A stretch of 64,000 nt of DNA from Pomphorhynchus laevis (taxonomy: Eukaryota > Acanthocephala > Palaeacanthocephala > Echinorhynchida > Pomphorhynchidae), in NCBI GenBank assembly GCA_012934845.2, contig WNNJ02000360.1:62001-126000 (forward strand), read 5' to 3'. Below, in pieces: positions 1 through 10,039 of the stretch. A program made the translations under genes and the position numbers. How positions within the stretch are numbered: the first letter of the stretch is position 1; every line of letters begins with the position of its first letter. The notes under the pieces were generated by a model that did not search any database, had not been told where the DNA came from, and was given only the letters and a program-made list of their open reading frames with translations.

Positions 1-1027
1 GCACCAGACGGCAAGCGGTGAAAGCATCTAAAATTCCTGGAGTGAGTGGTTCTGTTGCGACGAAGATAGCGAATTTATCAAGTGCTTTGGCTAGGCTAAG
101 TGAATTCGAATCAAAATCTGTCAGCATGTGAAGCCATGAGCAAGCATCAATTCCGGACGGACCCGAGCTTCTTTTGGTCTTTTTACTCGATCTGATGATG
201 TGTGTTTCGTCCAGAGCATATAACCGGCTGAGATGATGTACTTTGGATCCAGGAAACGGAGTAATCAAGAGCGTATCTGGATCCGCTTGATGTGCCTCGG
301 GGTGTAAGTCTTGAAGTATTGATAGTACCGAAGTGCCATCAATGATATGTTGTGGATGCAGGGCTTTTGTTTCAATCGTGTCTTCTAGCACAGTCGAGCT
401 GGCTCTGACATGGCCCTTTGTTACTAGGCTTTGATAACGCTTGACCCAGTTTCTCGGTGGAAGCGGCTTGCGGGATCTGAAATTACTTTGCAGATAAAAA
501 GCTTCGTTATAAAGAGTTTCGTAATCTTTATTTTGCCAACTGACTAATCTTCGCTCTAAGGTCTTGCGAATCAGCGAGATTTTTCTGGATGGTATTCTTT
601 GCAAAATACAGTGAGAGAAGACCGTTGTTTTCTGTAGTAGTGTCCGAGTGTCGGCATGGGCTTCTGAGGATTCCCAATATAAATTGGCCAGGATCTCGAC
701 TATTTTGTGACTGGCGGAACAACGTGGCAATTCTATAAGGTTAGGTATCCAATGAATTACTGCGTTAAATAAGTCGGTTATTGATTTAGGGGTGCTGGGT
801 ATTGCCTCGTTGAGAAAGTTATTCTGAGAAGCATCCGTCCGTTGACTATCAGGTTGCGTGTTGGATTTAGTTGTAGCGTCGATATTAGAGGTTTTGTTTC
901 TACATCTCGGTGCGCGGCAGTTAAAGCATATCTTGTTTGACTTGGCGCAGCGGTAACCTTTGCAGACGGCAGCGGGGCCGTTGCAATTGCAACACAAGTG
1001 CTTATCTGATGGTTGTTCGCGAACCAT
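1..1027 (-). CDS. Family alpha RT-nuclease protein, N-terminal part (runs off the window)
   Basis: Reading the minus strand from an ATG at 1027 gives about 342 codons with no stop before the left edge, so this is the open 5' part of a longer ORF. The protein begins with a cysteine cluster (CCNCNGPAAVC, then CAKSNKICFNC and CRNK), likely a zinc-binding nucleic-acid module. A helical region with RKTLERRLVSW follows, then LQDLHPEAH, then SSGPSGIDACSW, and finally LDAFTACRLV, which in the other copies lies just ahead of the RT core. The same order is seen in copies near 3780, 55759 and 58620. This copy is the only one here whose N-terminal half is fully open, so it could be a young or active source element. 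The name of the family is not known to me; RT-nuclease is inferred from the other copies. Confidence 0.75.
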   Translation of the reverse strand, partial: MVREQPSDKHLCCNCNGPAAVCKGYRCAKSNKICFNCRAPRCRNKTSNIDATTKSNTQPDSQRTDASQNNFLNEAIPSTPKSITDLFNAVIHWIPNLIELPRCSASHKIVEILANLYWESSEAHADTRTLLQKTTVFSHCILQRIPSRKISLIRKTLERRLVSWQNKDYETLYNEAFYLQSNFRSRKPLPPRNWVKRYQSLVTKGHVRASSTVLEDTIETKALHPQHIIDGTSVLSILQDLHPEAHQADPDTLLITPFPGSKVHHLSRLYALDETHIIRSSKKTKRSSGPSGIDACSWLHMLTDFDSNSLSLAKALDKFAIFVATEPLTPGILDAFTACRLV

Positions 1028-1276
1028 ACGCATAACCAAATGTGATTTGCTTCAGAATTGTAATTTTTAAAGGTGTAGTGTAAGTTTGTTGTTTTAGTCT
1101 ATTAATGAAAAAAGTCGATTTGCTTCTGTTTGTTATCTTCTTGTCCTAAAGTAATTCGTACGCGGAAGTTGGTGTAAAATAGGTTTGATTAATTGTCAGA
1201 TAATCCCGGTAACTAATCAAGCAATTCTAACGTATTATGGAATAGCCGTCAAAACTGTCAAGTTTCACAGCAGTAC

Positions 1277-1412
1277 GGTTGTCGTAAGATTACCGTAATT
1301 TTATCGTAAGGTTGTCGTAAGGTTGTCGTGAGGTTGTCGTGAGGTTGTCGTGAAGTTGTCGTGATGTTGACGTAAGGTTGTCGTGAGGTTATCGTGAGGT
1401 TGTTGTCGTAAG
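1277..1412. repeat. Minisatellite with an 11-bp unit
   Basis: About a dozen head-to-tail copies of a unit close to GGTTGTCGTGA, with variants such as GGTTGTCGTAA and GATGTTGACGTAA. It lies upstream of the alpha ORF that starts at 1027 on the minus strand, so it may be part of that element's 5' region, or a chance minisatellite. Confidence 0.8.
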
Positions 1413-1664
1413 ATTTTCGTTCCGTTGTGGCGATGTATGTATGTTTATTAGATAGAAACGACTGTTGACGTCTTATTTGTATGTTTATTAACTAGTATAA
1501 GTAGCATTAATTAAGAATTTATTTAACCAGTCAATGTAATTAGCTTGAACAGTTGTAAATTTTCTTAAGTTGATTCCATACATGAAATGTCTAATCGTGC
1601 ATTCGAATATAGAGTCGTTGTAGTTGATTCCATCGAAAATTCGGTCGGCACTGGAAATAATGTA

Positions 1665-3785
1665 ATATATATTTTTTAATAATAATTTTTATTCTTGTGA
1701 CAATTACAAAATTTGGTTCCCGCAAATGGGCCTATTAGTAGTCATATTTTGTCCTCAATATTCTTATTAATCAGCTGGACTCAAAATTCGCAAATGCATC
1801 CGAACTGTGCCCAAATCGAAATTAGTGCTGGAGGCGATGTCTTGTAGCGCGAATGCACAATAATGCTAGGGACGCTAATGTGATGCCCACTTTCACGCGC
1901 AGTTGTCGTATTTCTCGTTGATAATTTGAGATTCCTCGATCCGCCTTCTTTGTTGCGATAAATTTCAGTAGCTTATCCGCTTCTGGTCCAATTCCACCTG
2001 CGCTCAAGAACGTCACCGGAACAAACATGGCATTTTCGATTTCCAAAATTCTCTGTCCATATTTTGCTTATTTCTTCTGCTCGTGATATGCGTGGCTACT
2101 TGTCGGACATTTCATTATGTACGATGATGCCAAATGGTCGTATACGCATATGTCCATAAAGGATCGCACCATGTACCCTCCGAGTAGCCCGTAACAACTA
2201 ATGTCAGATCGTGCTTGTTCCTCCCTGCATCTGGTCATCGTCAAAAATTGGCAAGCGTCAGGAACCGGTCGTAGTTGCGGCTCAATCGTTACGTCCTTAC
2301 AGACATCAGACAACTCTTCCGCTATAAGATTGCGCATAAGATCATGCCTAATAAGAGTAGTATCTCCAACCTTGCAAGATAGAGCATGTGATACAGAGGA
2401 AGTTGCTCCACACGCACAGTTTAGAGCAACCTTGTTTGGCTGCAGTTTATAACGGGTGCATATTGCGTCTTGAAATTGTTGAGTATCCACCCTTCCGCAA
2501 CGAAGACGTGTTGGACCAATTCGATCCAATTTTTCCAGACGCTAGCAAGATAGAGTGAGCTTTGCTAGGGCGGATGTTAATCTCAAAGATTCCATACCGT
2601 AGTTATTCATCATGCCTCTCCAATCATCTGAATCCAAACCTGACGGGCCTGCCCCAACCTGTGCTCGTTGACAAGCAGTTCTGATTCGCTCATTATAAAT
2701 TAAATTTGCATTTGTGGATCCAATTTTTCCAGACGCTAGCTAGATAGAGAGAGCTTTGCTAGGGCGGATGTTAATCTCAAAGATTCCATACCGTAGTTAT
2801 TCAGCACGCCTCTCCAATCATCTGAATCCAAACCTGACGGGCCTGCCCCACCCTGTGCTCGTTGACAACCAGTTCTGATTCGCTCATTATCAATTAAATG
2901 GAATATGCTGTCGTGATGATCACATGCTCCAACCACAGGCGCATCCATAAGATACTGCATATTTATTGGAGCAGCTGGGGGTGTAACTTGTTCAGCTGAT
3001 TTCTTACAGTAATACCTGGCGATATCTCGCTTGTCATGCTGTGTATCCCACATCTCTGGCGGCCTGATGCAAGTAATCGTAACGCTTTCTTAGTTTCTCC
3101 GTTTAATATCATGTTTATGAAGTCTTTGTATCATTGTAAAGTAGTGTCTAGTGTTTGCCTTTGCATGGTCGAAATTCTGTCTTTTTTACGTTTTTGAAGT
3201 ACCTGACATTCCGACATCAAGTTGCACAACTCTGACCGTTCCCATTGTTTTATCCGACGTTCAAGTGTCTTCCGTATGCAGCTTATTTTCTTAGATCCAG
3301 CGTTCTGATGTATTAGTTGGCTATAAATTGTAACTCGTTTCAGTGCATCGTTCATATCATCATCTGTTTCCCCAGCCTCATTGTAGAAATCAGCCATATT
3401 TGAAACGAATTGTTTACTGGCTGCACATCTGGGAAGACTAAATGAGTTAGGAAGCCATTTGATGCACGTTCTAAAGACATTCTCGATACTGATGTCTGAA
3501 CTACTTGTAATCTGTAGGTTTAGGGTATCAACAGGAAGCACTGATTGATTGCTATTATAGAGGTTAGGATCCGTATCCAAAATGTAAAAGTTGAGTCTAT
3601 CTGTTACAGGATCATCGTTTGCCAATGCTTCGCGGGTGTAGTTGTAAGGGTATAGATCAACTGTTTGGTTCCGATTAGTGCAATTTATCGCTCTGCAACT
3701 TATGCATGCACGATTATATTTAGCGCATTTGCACCCCCTACACTTTGCAGCTTGCCCGTTGCAGGTGCAGCATAATGTTAAACAT
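1665..3785 (-). mobile_element. Family alpha retroelement copy B, internally deleted
   Basis: On the minus strand the copy starts with the cysteine cluster (CCTCNGQAAKC, CAKYNRACISC, CTNRN) at about 3780-3690. The conserved helical region with RKTLERRIKQW (3131-3625) follows, then GPSGLDSDDW in a second frame (2736-3053). It then jumps to the C-terminal part: FQDAICTRY, the zinc cluster CACGATSSVSHALSC, RHDLMRNLIAEEL, IEPQLRPV and FMDICVYD (2068-2529), and a last block at 1822-2046. The whole RT core is missing. The 3' untranslated part contains the motif GCCCATTTGCGGGAACC shared with other alpha copies. Several frame breaks and a tandem duplication show it is dead. Confidence 0.8.
2523..2899. 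repeat. Tandem duplication of 194 bp inside alpha copy B
   Basis: A block starting GATCCAATTTTTCCAGACGC at 2523 is repeated from 2717 with few differences, and the similarity ends near 2899. It is a local duplication after insertion, covering the GPSGLDS coding region and the deletion junction. Confidence 0.85.
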
Positions 3786-3861
3786 TAAGGTTTACCTTTC
3801 GTAATTCACACGATTGTGGATCGTCGATATTGTAACTGTGACGCGTGTGTGAAGTGAGCGT

Positions 3862-3969
3862 AGAACTGCGAACCCCGGGACGTACCATGGGCGAACGCTT
3901 GTTTGAATTGAGCGTGTACAAATCAAAAATCGTAAAACTGCGTACCCCGGGACGTACCCTGGGCGAACG
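3862..3969. repeat. Two direct repeats of 36 bp, 72 bp apart
   Basis: AGAACTGCGAACCCCGGGAC and what follows at 3862-3897 recurs at 3934-3969 with three or four changes (GGGACGTACC then TGGGCGAACG in both). A shorter pair, TTCGTTCGGTAGTCGT, follows near 4008 and 4034. The block lies upstream of alpha copy B (minus strand) and may be its 5' region. A small ORF across it is just the repeat read through. Confidence 0.7.
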
Positions 3970-4129
3970 ACTTCTTTGCCTAAAGCCGGTTACTGATCTT
4001 GAGTCTTGTCGTTCGGTAGTCGTTTGAATCTTTTCGTTCGGTAGTCGTATTGTATAACTGTATGTATTTTAGTCGTCAATTACAAACGTTATATTTTTAT
4101 ATAATTAAAAAATAATAATTATTCTGGTG

Positions 4130-4165
4130 TTTTATTACCACCCGAATAATTATTATTATTCGGGT
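4130..4165. repeat. Short inverted duplication at the 5' edge of Naiad copy 1
   Basis: TATTACCACCCGAATAA is followed after a few AT bases by its reverse complement TTATTCGGGTGGTAATA. The right arm continues into genuine Naiad sequence (GGTGGTAATAGTAGCC in the other copies), so the left arm is an inverted copy of the broken end. Confidence 0.75.
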
Positions 4166-4457
4166 GGTAATAGTAGCCTAATTATAGCTGACTTGTTTTT
4201 AAGCTTTATAGAATATGAATTTGTTCATAACTGTGTAAAAACTAAATCTAAACAATATAAATATATGAAATATATGTTTCGATACATTGATGATATATGT
4301 GTATTTAATTCTAATAATTTTTATTCAATTAGTGAACAAATTTATCCAGAAAGCCTTATTCTTAACAAAACCAATATTGATGATAAAGAAAGTGTATATC
4401 TAGATATGAACATTAAATTGACATTAACTAAAACTAATATTAATTTATATCGTAAAG

Positions 4458-5795
4458 ATGACATATTTAAATTTACAAGAAACATTTTTGCATGAGCATT
4501 TATGCATACCATATAATATAAAATATAATACATTAAATAATGAAATTTTAAGAATTGCAACAATATGTAATAATATTGGCTTTCTTCAAAATCATTTAAA
4601 TAATTTAATAGATACATATTTTAAACTAGGTTACTATAAAAATAACATCAAGCAGAAAATAGTAAAATATATAAATCAACACAATAATATAAATCGCGTT
4701 CCACATGAGCTTATCTGGCATGCGCTACGCCAACATCAAATCCCAGAGCATCTGGTTGAGTGGGTCAAGCTGCTCTACATCGGCCCAAGAAGCAGAGTAC
4801 GATGCACAGCTGGAGTATCAAAACCATTTCGTATTTCCGTCGGCGTCCACCAAGGAAGCGTGCTTTCGCCACTTCTGTTTATTCTGGTCATGGATACCTT
4901 AACGAGCGACATTCAGCGTCAAGCACCTTATACCCTACTATATGCGGACGACGTCTTTCTAGCTTCCGTCAATAAGACCGACCTCACGCAGTTAGTCAAG
5001 CTTTGGAATGACAGATTAGCACAACATGGCCTGCGGCTAAACACTAGGAAGACTGAGTACTTGACGACCAATACAAACGATACGGGCACGATCAATATCA
5101 ACGGAACAGACCTTCCACGGACCGAAAATTTCAAATATCTAGGATCGGTGCTCTCAGCTGATGGCGAATTGAACAACGAAATAACTGCCAGAATCAATGC
5201 TACATGGATGAAGTGGCGTGCTACAACTGGCATAATGTGCGACCGCAAAATGAAGGATAGCATAAAGTCAAAGATATATCGAAGCGTTATTCGTCCCATT
5301 GCTCTTTATGGAGCAGAATGCTGGCCTATCACAAAGATAGCGGAACGTCGTCTTGCTGTCATGGAGACGAAGACGCTTCGATGGACAAGCGGTTTTAGTC
5401 TCCTAAATCGGGTTCGCAATGATGATATTTACCGACGATACGGTGTGATGCCTATCAGTGAGAAAATGCTAGAAGCCCGTCTCCGCTGGTTTGGCCACAC
5501 TCTACGGGCACATGACGGTTCCATCGCAAAGGCAGGCTTGAAAATAGACTTTAAAGGCAAACGCCCCAAAGGACGACCAAGACAGCGATGGTCTGACACG
5601 CTGCACAAGGATCTAAGAGATGCTGGACTACACCCTGATCTGGCTTCGGATCGTTGCAAATGGAGGATGCGTTCCATGAGAGCCGACCCCGCCAACACAC
5701 GGGAAAAGGCTAAAGAAAAAGAAGAAGAACACAATAATATAAAGAATAAATTTAAACTCTTAAGTGGCAAATTTTTATGGATGGATAATAAATAA
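4458..5795 (+). CDS. Chimeric ORF: Naiad RT end with in-frame RTE RT insertion
   Basis: One open frame of 445 codons crosses both junctions of the RTE insertion. Insertion plus one target duplication is 1050 bp, a multiple of three, and the RTE happens to lie in its own coding frame. The predicted protein is Naiad thumb sequence (FLHEHLCIPYNIKYN onward), then about 345 residues of RTE RT with YADD, then the Naiad C-terminus GKFLWMDNK. The first dozen codons are not in the Naiad frame. There is no sign that the chimera is expressed; it is most simply a chance preservation of frame after a fairly recent insertion. Confidence 0.8.
   Translation: MTYLNLQETFLHEHLCIPYNIKYNTLNNEILRIATICNNIGFLQNHLNNLIDTYFKLGYYKNNIKQKIVKYINQHNNINRVPHELIWHALRQHQIPEHLVEWVKLLYIGPRSRVRCTAGVSKPFRISVGVHQGSVLSPLLFILVMDTLTSDIQRQAPYTLLYADDVFLASVNKTDLTQLVKLWNDRLAQHGLRLNTRKTEYLTTNTNDTGTININGTDLPRTENFKYLGSVLSADGELNNEITARINATWMKWRATTGIMCDRKMKDSIKSKIYRSVIRPIALYGAECWPITKIAERRLAVMETKTLRWTSGFSLLNRVRNDDIYRRYGVMPISEKMLEARLRWFGHTLRAHDGSIAKAGLKIDFKGKRPKGRPRQRWSDTLHKDLRDAGLHPDLASDRCKWRMRSMRADPANTREKAKEKEEEHNNIKNKFKLLSGKFLWMDNK
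4694..5727 (+). mobile_element. RTE-type LINE fragment, 5'-truncated, with 16-bp target-site duplication
   Basis: This 1034-bp insertion codes for the middle and end of an RTE-clade RT: VHQGSVLSPLLFILVMDTL (motif B), LLYADDVFLAS (YADD core), LRLNTRKTEYL, FKYLGSVLSADG, then the RTE-like tail with YGAECWPITK, MLEARLRWFGH and KGRPRQRW. It ends in an A/G-rich tail (AAAGAAAAAGAAGAAG). The target duplication AACACAATAATATAAA is exact at 4678-4693 and 5728-5743. Removing one copy with the insertion restores the Naiad reading seen in other copies. 5' truncation and the target duplication are normal for LINE target-primed insertion. The protein resembles RTE copies well known from nematodes. Confidence 0.93.
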
Positions 5796-6283
5796 TATAC
5801 TTTGTATTAGAATAAGATACTATATAATCAAATTTAATCAAAATAAATACATCATTAGCATGTATTTGGCCCCGCTGCTATGTTGGGTAGAGGAGTTAGG
5901 GGTCGAAACCTGATAGCATAGCAGTTCCTCCTGATGACCTCTAATTCTTATTCTGATACAACGTCTGTTATTAATTAGTCAATTCATAAAAATGACGTTT
6001 ATTTTAAATTTCAATTTTTTATTTTAACTTGATTTAAATTATAGAAAATCTAAAAACAATTATTAATTTTATTATTTAATTATTAAATTTTGATTTAGCA
6101 TTATTGTGTTTTGTTTATTTTATAATTATATTAAATACGTAGACTCAGTTAGCTGATTTTACTTATTCACAAAAACGGCTTTTACGCCTCCTCGCCATGC
6201 GGCTTACAATGTCTTACAATGCAATAAACAAACAAAGATAAATGTCATAATGAGTCTAATAATAATTATTCTTAAATAATTTT

Positions 6284-6720
6284 TTAAAAGGGAATTATTA
6301 ATTTTTTTATTTCTACAAATTCAGGTTCCCTCAAATGGGCCTCAAACATAATATTTTTGTTAGATGTTGCCGTTATGTTGATTGGGGCGATTGCATTGTC
6401 TAGTGATGGTATTGTATCTTGATTGAATAATTCACATGTATAAGGTATATCTGATCGTAATGGTTTATCAGTGTCTTCGATTAGTAAGCGTAGGTCGATA
6501 ATAGTCTTATTTGAATCTGCAATTGCTAGAGCTGCACAGAAACCACAATAGAAATTGCAACGCGTCATTGCTTGAGAACTGTCTGAGGGTGAAGCTTACT
6601 TTGGTCCATATCGTGCAGCCGTGAGAGTCACATGCCACTTCATTATCTTCGTACCCAACCAACTTTGTTGTATTGTTGTATTTCGATTGATTGATGGTCT
6701 TCTTTGTCATATTTTTGTCA
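6284..6720 (-). mobile_element. Possible deletion derivative of family alpha
   Basis: On the minus strand the 3' part has GAGGCCCATTTGAGGGAACC, the 3' motif of alpha copies. The 5' part has an ATG and cysteine-rich codons (CNFYCGFC, CSSSNC) in different frames, reminiscent of the alpha N-terminal cluster. Nothing of the RT or nuclease is seen between. It may be a short derivative keeping both ends, or two unrelated scraps. Confidence 0.45.
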
Positions 6721-6884
6721 TGTAATGTGATATTGTACTGGAATTCAAATTTCCATCAATTTTTAGTCAGTTTGTAATTCGTAAGTGCAGAATTTTAATT
6801 AAAAAATGTATATTAATGTGAATTAATTACTCGTATTTTAGAGAAACAATTAAAATACAATGAGGCCAAATACATGCCAATGAT

Positions 6885-6965
6885 CTTTATCATCATATGT
6901 AATGCTAAATCAAATTTAATCAGAAGAAATACGCCCTTAGCACTTATCTGACCCGGCTGCTAATT
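6885..6965 (+). repeat. Naiad 3'-region relic
   Basis: Matches the Naiad 3' region from TCAAATTTAATCAGA through GACCCGGCTGCTA. It breaks off where the CR1-like fragment to its right begins, and similar sequence in the opposite orientation resumes at about 7620. Confidence 0.65.
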
Positions 6966-7029
6966 ATCTAAAAGCACTCGAACGGGGAAGTTGATTATTC
7001 GTTGTAGGGGTAGGATGATGGATTTTGGA

Positions 7030-7640
7030 TAATTTGCGAAAAGGCTGAGGCAGTAATCAATTTAAGGGAAGAGAAGCGATGAAAGAAGATACATACAAGA
7101 ACGGAAATCGATAAGGGGCGGATACGGCGGATGTCACGGAGAATTAAGTGTTACGATAGAACCTTCTCACGGACGAAGGGTTTAAGGGAAAGGTGATCAT
7201 CGAAATGGAAGCCTAAGAAAGTGAGATTGTGGACTATGGGGATGATCGATGAGGCAACAGATACAGTGGGATGAGATATGTTTGGTTTACGGGATAAATC
7301 CCCATTATTTTGGACTTGTCGGTGTTTAGAACGAGATTGAGATTGGAGAGACGTTTGTAGAAGGACACAATACAGTTGGAGGCAGAAATGCCGATATCGT
7401 GTATGCGATGTTCGGGTGCATGAGCATAGATGAGGATGCAATCGGCGTATTTTATTACGTTAAAGGAGTAAGGTTTGATAAACGAAGAGAGCTCGCTAAG
7501 AAGAAGAGACAAAAGCAAGGGACCTAGCACTGAACCTTGTAGGACCCCGCAAAAAATGGGGATGGGATGATGATGAATTAGAACAGACGCGAGAAGAACG
7601 GTCGGATAGATATGAAATTCAGTTTCGGGACTTATTCATC
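7030..7640 (-). mobile_element. CR1-like LINE fragment (RT)
   Basis: Minus-strand codons give MLGPLLLSLLLSELSSFIKPYSFNVIKYADCILIY in one frame (motif B and a YADC variant of the YADD core), then LVLNTDKSKIMGIYP and FLGFHFDDHLSLKPFVREKV. The same protein is seen at 23750-24540 and 27888-28959. Frame breaks make it a dead fragment. It abuts Naiad relics on both sides. Confidence 0.8.
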
Positions 7641-8170
7641 CACCCAGCATAGCAGCGGGGCCAAATTCTAATAACGTATTTCCTCTGATATTATTTGATT
7701 ATCATGTATCTTATTATAATACAAAACATTATTTATTATCCATATAAATTTTCCGCTGATGATTTTACATTTATTTTTTATATTATTGTGTTGATTTATA
7801 TATTTTACTATTTTCTGTTTGATTATTTTTTATAGTAACCTAGTTTAAAATGTATCTATTTTAAAAGGATTCTGAAGATTGTCTCTAATCTAAAGGATTC
7901 TGAAGAAAGCCAATAACATTGCATATTATCAAAATTCTTAAAATTTCACTATTTAATGTATTATATTTTATATGTTATGCATGAATGCTAATGCAAAAAT
8001 ATGTTTCTTATAAATTTAAATATGCCATCTTTACGATATAAATAAAAAATAGTTTTAATTTATTTTAATTTATTGTTAAGATCTAGATATATACCTTCTT
8101 TATTATTCATATTGATTTTATTAAGAATGAGGCTACCTGGATATATTTTTTTGCTTATTGAATAAAAATT
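7620..8170 (-). mobile_element. Naiad-like PLE relic (RT end and 3' region)
   Basis: Read on the minus strand, 8170-7750 resembles the last part of the Naiad RT (the KIYPGSLILNK-like, FKF-RNIFLH, YNTLN-EILRI and GFLQN blocks) with many breaks. Then comes the 3' region with GGCCCCGCTGCTATGCTGGGT at about 7660-7640. It is old compared with the copies at 39480 and 52797. Confidence 0.75.
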
Positions 8171-8179
8171 GTAAGTTAA

Positions 8180-8470
8180 ATTTTACTATTTAATGTATTA
8201 TATTTAATATGTATATATTAAACTATTTATACATTATGTATTATATATACATAATATAGCATTATGTACAAAATACATTATAATATAGCATATTATATAT
8301 ATTTATATATTATATATAGCATATTATAATATATTTAGTACATAATACATCATAATATAACATTAATACATAATATAACATTATAGTACATTATATAATT
8401 AGTTATAATTGTATTAGTTATAATATAGTACATTATGATACATATAATACATTATATGTATATTACATAT
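8180..8470. repeat. AT-rich low-complexity tract
   Basis: Irregular repeats of TATA, ATTATA and TACATTATA, almost without G or C. No coding content. Confidence 0.8.
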
Positions 8471-8497
8471 AATACATTATATAAATTTCATTATTAA

Positions 8498-8535
8498 TTT
8501 GTTATCAAGAAAGTAAAAACTTTCTTGATAACAAA
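8498..8535. repeat. Perfect 17-bp inverted repeat
   Basis: TTTGTTATCAAGAAAGT and its reverse complement are separated by AAAA. It is one of several short, perfect inverted duplications in this window. Confidence 0.75.
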
Positions 8536-8559
8536 CTACTTTCAATCTAAAATACATAC

Positions 8560-9030
8560 AAACAACGTTGTATGAAAGGAGTTGAGCTTTAAATCAAGAT
8601 CGTGCAATCAATATTAGTTATAAGACCTACCGCCGCCGATCAAACGATCACGACACGAGAGATACAATTATTCCGAATCGACGAGGGAACGAGCCTGGAA
8701 CTTACAGAAGATCGATAACTACTAGTACAACAGGCAATATTAAATGCCTCGCGCAAACCCGAGCGGTTCCGGGACGCATTGTTGCCCATGTAATGGTTCG
8801 AACGCAGTCTGCAAAAATTTTATGTGCGTCAAAGCAGGGAAGCTCTGTCTTAACTGCCTTCCTGGGTCGAAATGTACAAATCGAAATGTTTCATTGGCAC
8901 AGGACAATAACCTTCCGTCAGCTTTATCTGATTCGTCTATGCCATCCTCGAACGAAGACTCACAAAGCACACATATTGAGTACGTCAATTTGGAAATCGG
9001 ATGTACTCAAGTTGGATGTCCACTGCCCAC
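8560..9030 (+). mobile_element. Family alpha 5' fragment (copy D)
   Basis: An ATG at 8744 opens MPRANPSGSG followed by the alpha N-terminal cysteine cluster (CCPCNGSNAVC, CVKAGKLCLNCLPG, CTNRN). The resemblance to the alpha family fades after about 8990, where the sequence passes into a LINE ORF1-like stretch. The GC-richer leader before the ATG is probably the element's 5' untranslated part. No RT follows, so the copy is truncated. Confidence 0.65.
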
Positions 9031-9039
9031 TTATGTCAG

Positions 9040-9780
9040 AGTTCCCAAACAGGTAAACAGAAATTTCTTTTCGCAGAACGTTTTCTGCGGATCCTGTGCG
9101 ACATTTCACATTAATATATGACGTATTGACCTTGATGCCACTAAACATTCTTTGAACTCTCTCGTCTCTGAGGTAAATGAAATGAAACACATGCAAGCCA
9201 TATCTACACCTGCTAGTGTTCAGCAATTGACATCTAATATAACCCCCCCATATCCCACTTAAACAAACGTTCGCCAGTATTATTAGAAAAGAGGTATCAC
9301 GCACTGTTCTAGCAGCCTCACATGTTACGAGAATTGACTCTACTCCTTTTAAACTGGCGCAAATGTTTAGTAGGAATTCACAGAGATTTTCAAACGTTAT
9401 TATCCGTGGTCTTAGGCAGTTGAGTGATGATCTTCGATTAGTTAATGAAAATTTGCTCTTTGCTAAGCGTGCAGTTGCCTTCTGATAACAAGGTAAAACT
9501 ACGGCGTTTCTCAGCAAAACGAGTTGATACACCATCGTGGCTCTTAATGACTGTCGACGAGTCCACCGTTACTCTGCTGCTTTCAAGATCTCACTTATTG
9601 AAAGATTCGACGAATTTCCATGACGTTTTTCTGAATGCAGAACGGGAAGAGCTTCATCAGAAGCGTGTTGAAAATCCTAACATTGTTTATCGCATTCGAG
9701 ATTGTCGCGTAGTGCCAAGTTATTCCAAAAAGGCTACCGATGAGAATAAATCTGGGGCTGAAGAGATATCCATATGACTA
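9040..9780 (+). mobile_element. CR1-like LINE ORF1 fragment
   Basis: In shifting frames the plus strand reads FCGSCATFHIN, then LDATKHSLNSLVSEVNEMK, then FSNVIIRGL, and finally NAEREELHQKRVENPNIVYRIR (9445-9777). This is the usual layout of ORF1 proteins of CR1/L2-like LINEs: a PHD-like cysteine/histidine end, a coiled region, an RRM-like NVIIRGL strand and a conserved C-terminal helix ending in the I-R pattern. It differs from the ORF1 at 10069, so a second CR1-like lineage is likely. Several frame breaks; not functional. Confidence 0.55.
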
Positions 9781-10039
9781 GCCCAAGCTAGTATTTGAAC
9801 TTACTTCCAGACCAATAAGTCAAATTTACTCCGATAATTTTTAAAGTCAAATAAATAATTTTATTACAGTCAAATTTACTCAATTGTTGTCATTACCTAA
9901 CTATTAAACTTTTAATATTCCAGCATCGTTGGGTAACCGTGGTCGACTCTTCGGTGGCGTGTCCCTTGCTTTAGTCCAAGCTTTACAAACTGGGAAGTTA
10001 AAAAGTCATCTAACGTAATATGTATAGATTCATGTGGTA

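Larger units (their letters stand above)
4147..6162 (+). mobile_element. Naiad-like PLE copy 1, 5'-truncated, hosting an RTE insertion
   Basis: The copy holds the end of the RT ORF: a remnant of the GGNSS motif B at its 5' edge, ADLFLSFIEYEF, the YIDD core (MFRYIDDICVFN) near 4270-4310, FLHEHLCIPYNIKYN, and the terminal NKFKLLSGKFLWMDNK at 5746-5795. The 3' region with CTGCTATG...CATAGCAG and CTGATGACCTCT follows and ends near 6162 (GTAGACTCAGTTAGCTGAT). Its 5' end is an inverted duplication (4130-4165). The coding part carries at least one frame break besides the nested RTE insertion. It is very close in sequence to the copies at 39480-42240 and 52797-55757. Confidence 0.85.

Noticed and set aside
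3845-4027. Small ORF with repeated RTPGRT
   Set aside because: It is a translation of two direct DNA repeats, with no other support.
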